A stretch of 56,317 nt of DNA from Roseovarius sp. EL26 (GTDB lineage: Bacteria; Pseudomonadota; Alphaproteobacteria; Rhodobacterales; Rhodobacteraceae): the NCBI RefSeq assembly GCF_900327775.1, contig NZ_OUMZ01000004.1:1-56317 (forward strand), read 5' to 3'. The notes under the pieces are model-generated. The model ran no database searches. It saw nothing but the letters and a program-made list of their open reading frames with translations, and was not told the DNA's origin. The translations under genes and the position numbers were made by a program. This document shows positions 50,916 to 56,317 of the stretch, in pieces. Position 1 is the first letter of the stretch; every line of letters starts with the position of its first letter.

Positions 50916-52306
50916 CAGAGCTAACTAAAAAACGTACTTCCGGAGGATTTCCGACGGCTGCTGTCGTTCTGGCGGCTCTGATCCTTGGCCTGATTATGGC
51001 TGTTGTAAGCGGGGCAAACGGTCCGATCATCATGGCCGTGGTCTTTGTCCTTGCAATGGCGATCGGAGTGCCGATCCCGTTTGCCGCCGGGCTTGCCACT
51101 GTCGCCGGGCTTTATATCGCGGACATTCCCATGACCTTGATGGCGCAGGCCGCGTGGACAGCGTTTGAGCCTTTCCCGCTTGTGACCATTCCGCTTTTCG
51201 TTCTGGCCGGTCAGTTGATGGAACAGGGCGGGATGTCGGAAAAGCTGGTCAACATCGCGCAGAAACTTGTCGGGGCTTATAAAGGCGGTATCGGGCTTGT
51301 GACGGTTGTGGCCTGTATGTTTTTTGCCGCCCTGTCGGGCTCGGGCCCTGCGACCACAGCGGCCATTGGATCGATCACCATCCCTGCTATGCAGGAAGAA
51401 GGCTATCCCTCACGATTTGCCGGGGCAATTGCCGCCGCAGCTGGCGCTCTAGGAAGCATGATCCCACCGTCCAACCTTTTGATCATCTTTGCACTTGTGA
51501 CGGATGTGTCGATTCCGCGCTTGTTCCTTGCCGGTATTGTGCCGGGAATCGTGCTGGGCGTAATGCTGATGGCCGTGGTCTTCGTGATCTCGGTGAAAAA
51601 CGGCTATGGCGGCACTGGCGAACGCTTCCGTTGGAGGCCGCTACTCGAGGCCTTCTGGGAAGGTAAATGGGCTGTGATGGCACCGGTGATCATTTTGGGC
51701 GGCATCTATGCCGGGATCTTCACCCCATCCGAGGCAGCAGGCGTCGCCGTGGCCTATGGTCTGTTCGTGGGCATGTTCATCTACAAGGGACTGACCCGGG
51801 CTAAACTGTTCCACGCATTCAAGTTCACCGCCATTGTGATCGGCACTGTTTTATTCATTCTGGGATCAACCAAGGCCTTTGGTCAGCTTGTGACGCTTTT
51901 CGACATTCCCGAAGCCGTGCTTGGCCTGTTTCAGGGGCTGGTTGAATTCCCGTGGTTGGTGCTGCTGCTGATCGGGATTTTCTACATCATCGTCGGCATG
52001 TGGCTGGAGAGCATCCCTCAGATTATCATCTTTACCGCAGTGTTCTTTCCACTAGTCACCAACCTGGGCGTGGACCCGGTGGTGTTCGGAATCTTCACGG
52101 TGATGACCTGCGAGATAGGCTTCCTGACACCCCCGGTCGGGGTGAACCTTTTTGTCGCCGCACGGATCAGCAAAATTTCAATCGAAGAGATATCAGTAGG
52201 CGTTTTGCCACTGCTCATACCCTATGTGGCGATGATCCTGCTGCTGGTCTTCTTCACCGGCTGGGTCACCTTCTTACCAGACCTTGTTTACGGTCCGATG
52301 AGGTAA
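50912..52306 (+). CDS. dctM: TRAP transporter large permease
   Basis: The 464-residue membrane protein shows the DctM fold with many helices (IIMAVVFVLAMAIGVPIPFA, FFAALSGSGPATTAAIGSIT, IPAMQEEGYPSRFAGAIAAA, IPPSNLLIIFALVTDVSIPR and GFLTPPVGVNLFVAARISK). It is the sodium-coupled transport subunit. The ATG at 50912 overlaps the dctQ stop by four bases. The D-aminoacylase gene follows after 30 bases, so all four genes form one operon. Confidence 0.94.
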   Translation: MTELTKKRTSGGFPTAAVVLAALILGLIMAVVSGANGPIIMAVVFVLAMAIGVPIPFAAGLATVAGLYIADIPMTLMAQAAWTAFEPFPLVTIPLFVLAGQLMEQGGMSEKLVNIAQKLVGAYKGGIGLVTVVACMFFAALSGSGPATTAAIGSITIPAMQEEGYPSRFAGAIAAAAGALGSMIPPSNLLIIFALVTDVSIPRLFLAGIVPGIVLGVMLMAVVFVISVKNGYGGTGERFRWRPLLEAFWEGKWAVMAPVIILGGIYAGIFTPSEAAGVAVAYGLFVGMFIYKGLTRAKLFHAFKFTAIVIGTVLFILGSTKAFGQLVTLFDIPEAVLGLFQGLVEFPWLVLLLIGIFYIIVGMWLESIPQIIIFTAVFFPLVTNLGVDPVVFGIFTVMTCEIGFLTPPVGVNLFVAARISKISIEEISVGVLPLLIPYVAMILLLVFFTGWVTFLPDLVYGPMR

Positions 52307-52336
52307 TCCGCTTCGGCGAAACAGGAAAGATGTAAG

Positions 52337-53941
52337 ATGTTTGACATGATCCTAAAGGGTGGCGACGTACATGACGGCACCGGAGCTGAGAGTTTTGTCG
52401 GAGACGTAGCGATACGGGATGGCATGATTGTTGAGATCGCGCCCGAAATCCCGACCGATGGGGCGGCCGAGGTGATCGACGTTTCTGGCCTTGTTGTCGC
52501 GCCCGGTTTTGTCGATATGCACACGCATTCCGATTTCACCCTGATCGCGGATGGGCGCGCCGAAAGCCAGGTGCATCAGGGCGTAACCACCGAGGTGATC
52601 GGCCAGTGCGGGATAAGCTGTGCACCGGTGGTGTCGCATGGCGCAATCCGCGACGTGTCACCATGGTATGTTGACGAGGCGGAACACCCGAACTGGCTGG
52701 GTTTCGGGGAATACCTTGATGCACTTGATGAAAGTGCCTTGGGCGTCAACGTGATGGCCTTTGTCGGCCACGGCACCATTCACCGCGCGATCCTAGGCGA
52801 TGAGCTGCACGCAGGCGAACCTGATGAGGTTGCAGCAATGGCCAGGCTGGTCGATCAATGCATGGAGGAAGGTGCCGGCGGATTTTCGTCGGGTTTGGAA
52901 TACTTCCCCGGAAGCCTCTCCGCACCGGAACACCTGGTGCCGATGGTTGAGGTCGCACAGAAACACGGTCGGCTCTATGCCACCCATGTGCGCAACCGCG
53001 ACACCCATTACGATCTGGGCTTTGCCGAAGCGATCTCGACCGCCCGACAGGCTGGTGCGCGGCTGCAGATCAGCCATATCCAACCGAAATTTGGCGCGCC
53101 GGATTATGCGACCGAGCATACGCTGGAGATGATCGAGACGGCCCGACATTTCGACATGGACATCTCTTTTGACGTGATCCCGCATGACTGGAACAACACG
53201 CTGATGGTGGCGATCCTGCCGAAATGGGCGCAGGCCGGCGGCGTGGACGACATTTTGAAACGGCTCGCCAATCCCAGGGATCGCGAGCGGATCAAGGCCA
53301 ATCCACAGCCGATGTGGCTGATTGTGAAAGCAGAGAAATGGGACGACATCGTTCTGCTTAACGCCAAGGTGAACAACGATATCGTCGGCGCGGATTTCGC
53401 CGAGATTGGCCGCATGCGCAATTGCCACCCCTATGACGCGGTGCTCGACATTCTGCTTGAGGAAGGTGAACACATGTTGTCTTGCATGTGGGCATCAAAA
53501 AGCTTTCGTAACAACGATATCGACCTGTGCCTGCACCAACCCGAATGCGCCGTGATCTCGGACACTGTGGCGATTGCCAATGATGGTGTGCTGAAAGACC
53601 AGCTTGGTTCGCTTTCCGGCTACGGTTGGGCGGCGCGGTTTTTACAGCATTACGTGCGTGACCGTGGTGTGCTGACCCTGGCCCAGGCACTCGCGAAGAT
53701 CACCTCGATCCCCGCCGCGCGGCTTGGACTGAAGAAACGCGGGCAGCTGAAACCGGGCTATCACGCAGATATCTGCGTTTTCGATCAGGCCAACATCGCC
53801 TCCAACGCCACTGCCCGCAACCCGCGCCGCTATGCCAGCGGTATCGCGCATGTATTGGTGAACGGTCAGCTGTCTATGTGCGACGGTCGGCGCACCCCGG
53901 TCAATGGCGGGCGGGTCCTGCGAGAGTTCCATTCAGGATAG
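52337..53941 (+). CDS. N-acyl-D-amino-acid deacylase (D-aminoacylase)
   Basis: The 534-residue enzyme is an amidohydrolase-superfamily member of the D-aminoacylase group. The metal motif HxH is His62-Thr-His64 in [10 protein letters not shown], and Cys91 in VIGQCGIS corresponds to the metal-binding cysteine of this group. Further likely ligands are the His in [10 protein letters not shown] and in QISHIQPK, and an Asp near [10 protein letters not shown]. It removes the acyl group from N-acyl-D-amino acids in the cytoplasm. AGGAAAG precedes the ATG. It is the last intact gene of the TRAP operon. Confidence 0.92.
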   Translation: MFDMILKGGDVHDGTGAESFVGDVAIRDGMIVEIAPEIPTDGAAEVIDVSGLVVAPGFVDMHTHSDFTLIADGRAESQVHQGVTTEVIGQCGISCAPVVSHGAIRDVSPWYVDEAEHPNWLGFGEYLDALDESALGVNVMAFVGHGTIHRAILGDELHAGEPDEVAAMARLVDQCMEEGAGGFSSGLEYFPGSLSAPEHLVPMVEVAQKHGRLYATHVRNRDTHYDLGFAEAISTARQAGARLQISHIQPKFGAPDYATEHTLEMIETARHFDMDISFDVIPHDWNNTLMVAILPKWAQAGGVDDILKRLANPRDRERIKANPQPMWLIVKAEKWDDIVLLNAKVNNDIVGADFAEIGRMRNCHPYDAVLDILLEEGEHMLSCMWASKSFRNNDIDLCLHQPECAVISDTVAIANDGVLKDQLGSLSGYGWAARFLQHYVRDRGVLTLAQALAKITSIPAARLGLKKRGQLKPGYHADICVFDQANIASNATARNPRRYASGIAHVLVNGQLSMCDGRRTPVNGGRVLREFHSG

Positions 53942-54024
53942 GCGTTCCGCCACAGCAGCAGCGACACCTCCTCAAAGCGGACCTAAGCCGCACCTCCACG
54001 AACACTCAAAACAAGGATTCCGAA

Positions 54025-54195
54025 ATGCATCTCTCCCGCTTCCCCCGCCTGCACCTGGCGCATTTGCCCACCCCGCTTGAACCGATGGAACGGCTTTCGA
54101 GAGAGCTTGGCATCGAGATCTGGATCAAGCGCGACGATTGGCATTGTCCGCAAACTGGCCCAACCGCCCCGAACGTGCACAGGTGGGGGTTATGA
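54025..54195 (+). pseudogene. D-cysteine desulfhydrase / ACC deaminase family, N-terminal fragment
   Basis: The frame from the ATG at 54025 gives [20 protein letters not shown] and [19 protein letters not shown], the start of PLP-dependent D-cysteine desulfhydrases (normally about 330-340 residues). Homology stops near 54141, just before the lysine-bearing segment (GGNKxRKLE), and foreign sequence leads to a stop at 54195. It follows the D-aminoacylase gene, so D-amino-acid use was cut short by the insertion of the Hint/recombinase segment or another event. Confidence 0.8.
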
Positions 54196-54297
54196 GGAAC
54201 ACAAAGAGAACGCGCTAATTTTCACCCCTTCGTTGCTCGCTGTTTGAACTGAAAAGATGCGGACAAAGCCAGCTTTCGCTGCAATAGTGGCCAAAAT

Positions 54298-55386
54298 TCA
54301 GAACATTTGTGAACACTTGTTTTTCTGGCTTATGCAGGGCCTGCAGTTCTTCAAATGCCTAGCGATGAGCTGTTTTTGGCCTTTCCCAGACGGGATGAAC
54401 CGGGCCGATTTGGGTCGGTAGTCCAGCTTTTTAACTTCAGGGAAGATGGAGAGAATTTCCTGACAGGCTTCCGGGCTGATTGATTTCAATGCTTCCGGGC
54501 CGGTGAACAAGCTTTCGGTTGGGGTTCCTTCGGCATAGATGATTTCATGTTGGTCAAAGAGTAGGTGAATGTACTCGACGCTTTGGACAATTTCGTCCAC
54601 GAAAATACCAGGCAGTTCCGTTAGTTTTATTGCTGGAATTAGAACTTCAAACTTGCCGAACATGCGCTTTGCGATTTTGGATTGGAGCAACATGCGATGT
54701 TGGCGTGAAACCAGCACATCACGTTCTGGAAGCCCTTGTCCTAAAGCTCCTGCCATGATCCGGACAGGTCGAAGCTTTGGGTTGCTATCCAGCTGTTCTG
54801 CTGTGTATTTGCGTCGCCCAATCCAGCGGATTGGCTGGAGTGCCCTGTCTTTCGTCAAGACAACGTCACCGTGTGTCAGTTGGCCGATTTCCTGAGTTCC
54901 GCCAGGTACGGCAATCATAGTTCCACTTGTGAAGCAAGGTACCGATCCCGGCGTTGGGTTAGTCTGAAGCGTGTAGGAGGAACCATCTGTGGATTCTAGT
55001 GACGAGCCACTTCCGGCGCCGCCGATTTCTGTCGACGTCAGACCATTAGCCGGGCCTTCGGTAGCAGTTACGGCAGCGGCAGTATCGGTAAATGATACGA
55101 ACGAAAACACGGTCCCGTCACTGCTGTCTGAAAGAGATACCGCGTTGGAAAGGGCGAGACCATTGAAGGTTCCAGAAGAAGATGTATCGATGACATATAC
55201 GTCTTTTCCGGCGATTGTCGTAGGCGTGATACCGACGAGCGTGTTCGTGGAGCGAATAGTTCCATCAGAAAAATAGATGGTAATTTCGAGATCGGATATG
55301 TCGGTACCGGCGTCGACGGCCACTTCTATGAAATCCAGAGACGCACCGCCTAAATATTTCAGCTCTGAAAAGTATGGGTCAGGCAT
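54298..55386 (-). CDS. Hint-domain protein linked to a recombinase
   Basis: From the ATG at 55386 the 362-residue protein begins MPDPYFSELKYLGGASLDFI, like the MP-x-x start of the Hint proteins at 24494 and 26927. An N-terminal beta domain of about 147 residues precedes Cys151 in CFTSGTMIAV, then QEIGQLTHGDVVLTKDRALQ, PIRWIGRRKY, DVLVSRQHRMLLQSK and FDQHEIIYAEGTPTESLFTG. The GAGGAAG site before this ATG lies inside the recombinase gene, and the start overlaps the recombinase stop by 8 bases (ATGCCTGA). An in-frame ATG at 55401 is an alternative. It should be co-translated with the recombinase. None of the 17-bp palindromes is nearby. Confidence 0.85.
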   Translation of the reverse strand: MPDPYFSELKYLGGASLDFIEVAVDAGTDISDLEITIYFSDGTIRSTNTLVGITPTTIAGKDVYVIDTSSSGTFNGLALSNAVSLSDSSDGTVFSFVSFTDTAAAVTATEGPANGLTSTEIGGAGSGSSLESTDGSSYTLQTNPTPGSVPCFTSGTMIAVPGGTQEIGQLTHGDVVLTKDRALQPIRWIGRRKYTAEQLDSNPKLRPVRIMAGALGQGLPERDVLVSRQHRMLLQSKIAKRMFGKFEVLIPAIKLTELPGIFVDEIVQSVEYIHLLFDQHEIIYAEGTPTESLFTGPEALKSISPEACQEILSIFPEVKKLDYRPKSARFIPSGKGQKQLIARHLKNCRPCISQKNKCSQMF

Positions 55387-55960
55387 TGGCTGCTTCCTCA
55401 TTACAGTTGGCGGAAGCGGAGTTATTTAGCGCCCGATATACGGTCATCCTTGAAACGCCGAGATCGCGCGCAACCTGGGCTTTTGGAACCCCGAGTTCGA
55501 CACGTCTTTGGATTTCCGCATCGTCGACCGTTTTTTGCCTCCCCTTGTAGACGCCCTTACCTTTGGCCGCCTCAATCCCGGCACGCTGTCTGTCACGAAT
55601 GAACTTGAGTTCCATGTCGGCGACCATGCCGAGAACGGTGATGACCATCCGGCCCATGTCCCCGGCGGTGGTGACTTCAGGTTCGAGCATTAGGAGCGAT
55701 GCGCCTTTGGCATCCAGTTCATGGACCAGGTTCAGCACATCGCGGGTGGATCGGCCGAGACGATCCAGACGATGCACGACCAGTTCGTCACCGTCACGCA
55801 AGAACTCCATCACTGTCGCCAATTCAGAGCGATCATCACGGGAAGCACCAGAAACGGTTTCTGAGCGGATGACTTCACAGCCAGCCGCCTTCAGCTTGGC
55901 TTTCTGAATGTCGAGGTCCTGGCTTGATGAGCTGACGCGGGCATATCCAATCTTGGCCAT
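55379..55960 (-). CDS. Serine recombinase (resolvase/invertase family)
   Basis: The 193-residue protein has the catalytic Ser in IGYARVSSSSQDLDIQ, the Arg motif VVHRLDRLGRSTRDVLNLVH, a long helix (MVADMELKFIRDRQRAGIEA) and a C-terminal helix-turn-helix (VPKAQVARDLGVSRMTVYRA). It matches the Tn3-type resolvases and DNA invertases in size and order. It acts on short crossover sites; TGTCACA/TGTGACA repeats upstream (55968-56057) look like such a site. The Hint gene overlaps its end. Confidence 0.92.
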   Translation of the reverse strand: MAKIGYARVSSSSQDLDIQKAKLKAAGCEVIRSETVSGASRDDRSELATVMEFLRDGDELVVHRLDRLGRSTRDVLNLVHELDAKGASLLMLEPEVTTAGDMGRMVITVLGMVADMELKFIRDRQRAGIEAAKGKGVYKGRQKTVDDAEIQRRVELGVPKAQVARDLGVSRMTVYRALNNSASANCNEEAANA

Positions 55961-56070
55961 AGGTTCCTGTCACATTTGAGTGGGGTTATTGCCTGATTTG
56001 TATCAATATCCGTATTGCACCCTTTTGTGACAGAATTAGGGCGACGTTTGTGTCACATTAAATCGTCAGA
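55961..56070. other. Probable recombination site (res) of the serine recombinase
   Basis: Three heptamers lie in the AT-rich gap upstream of the recombinase gene: TGTCACA at 55968-55974, its inverse TGTGACA at 56026-56032, and TGTCACA at 56051-56057. The first pair is inverted, as in the subsites of a res site. The recombinase promoter must also lie here. Confidence 0.5.
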
Positions 56071-56085
56071 TTGGTGTGCACCCTT

Positions 56086-56317
56086 GGCATCGTCAACTTG
56101 TTGACCTGTGGCCGACACATACGTAGCCCACTCCGATGATTTGTACGATCTCCCCATCCCGCCTGAAGGGTCACCGCTTCCCAACTTCTATCATTTCCTA
56201 CGCGGTCTGGGCCTACCATCGCTTTGCTCTCAGCTTGCGGGATGTTGAGGATCTGCTCGCTGAACGAGGTATTACCGTCAGCTACGAAACGATCCGCGCG
56301 TGGGTTAAAAAACTCGG
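56086..56317 (+). mobile_element. IS6-family insertion sequence, copy A again (right end cut by the window)
   Basis: The left inverted repeat GGCATCGTCAACTTG starts at 56086. From 56115 to the end the sequence repeats window positions 1-203, with one mismatch (A at 125, G at 56239). The open frame of the transposase starts at 56136 and runs off the end. The overlap means either a second IS copy in the same orientation or a contig closing on itself. Confidence 0.85.

Noticed and set aside
52793..53473. A 226-codon minus-strand frame opposite the D-aminoacylase gene
   Set aside because: Antisense to an intact amidohydrolase gene; no ribosome binding site or domain.
1..56317. tRNA, rRNA or an integron attI/attC array
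   Set aside because: No cloverleaf-like gene, rRNA segment, integrase or cassette repeat was recognised on either strand.

Overview
The window reads as an accessory contig from a marine alphaproteobacterium of the Rhodobacterales (Roseobacter group), probably a plasmid or genomic island. The grounds are the gene families: Hint-domain proteins, a DUF6778-type lipoprotein, a TRAP transporter with a D-aminoacylase, a sulfatase, and an RTX protein with type I secretion genes. IS6, IS110, IS1202-like and Tni-type transposon debris is abundant. No replication, partition or conjugation gene and no rRNA or tRNA gene was seen. The last 203 bases repeat the first 203 with one mismatch, inside an IS6-family element, so the window is flanked by two copies of that IS or is a contig cut at, or closed through, that repeat.

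Layout. 1-6.5 kb: IS6 copy A, a secreted sulfatase, a graveyard of catabolic gene fragments (proline racemase/hydroxyproline epimerase type, M20 amidohydrolase, quinone oxidoreductase, IS110) and a DoxX-like membrane protein. 6.5-11 kb: a GFA-family protein, a hairpin-rich gap, a divergent EamA exporter/LysR pair, IS6 copy B and a decayed P-loop protein gene. 11.4-14.7 kb: a histidine kinase/response regulator operon followed by a LysR gene. 15-28.5 kb: a visibly AT-richer regulatory island with a small membrane protein, a second kinase and regulator split by a divergent lipoprotein, two IclR-like regulators, four Hint-domain proteins, a LysR regulator and an exported antibiotic-monooxygenase-fold protein. 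29-37 kb: a 1,432-residue RTX protein with its type I secretion ABC protein and membrane-fusion protein. 37-46.4 kb: decayed IS6 copies, a TetR/PhlG-like pair, a decayed TniA-TniB-TniQ module, a ParE/Phd toxin-antitoxin pair and an IS1202-like element. 46.5-54.2 kb: a beta-hydroxyacid dehydrogenase, then LysR, TRAP DctPQM, N-acyl-D-amino-acid deacylase and a truncated D-cysteine desulfhydrase gene, together a D-amino-acid scavenging locus. 54.3-56.1 kb: a fifth Hint protein overlapping a serine recombinase gene, then IS6 copy A again.

The strongest unexplained signal is a 17-bp palindrome (consensus near GTTTCgaTAggTGAAAC), present eight times between 15.2 and 27.4 kb. Seven copies are followed at a fixed 5-base distance by GATTTGAA or a near variant, which looks like the -35 region of a promoter. 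Six of the seven point at the nearest downstream gene: the small membrane protein, the lipoprotein, three Hint proteins and a LysR gene. This suggests one regulator, perhaps one of the local IclR-like proteins, controls a Hint-protein regulon that has not, as far as I know, been described.
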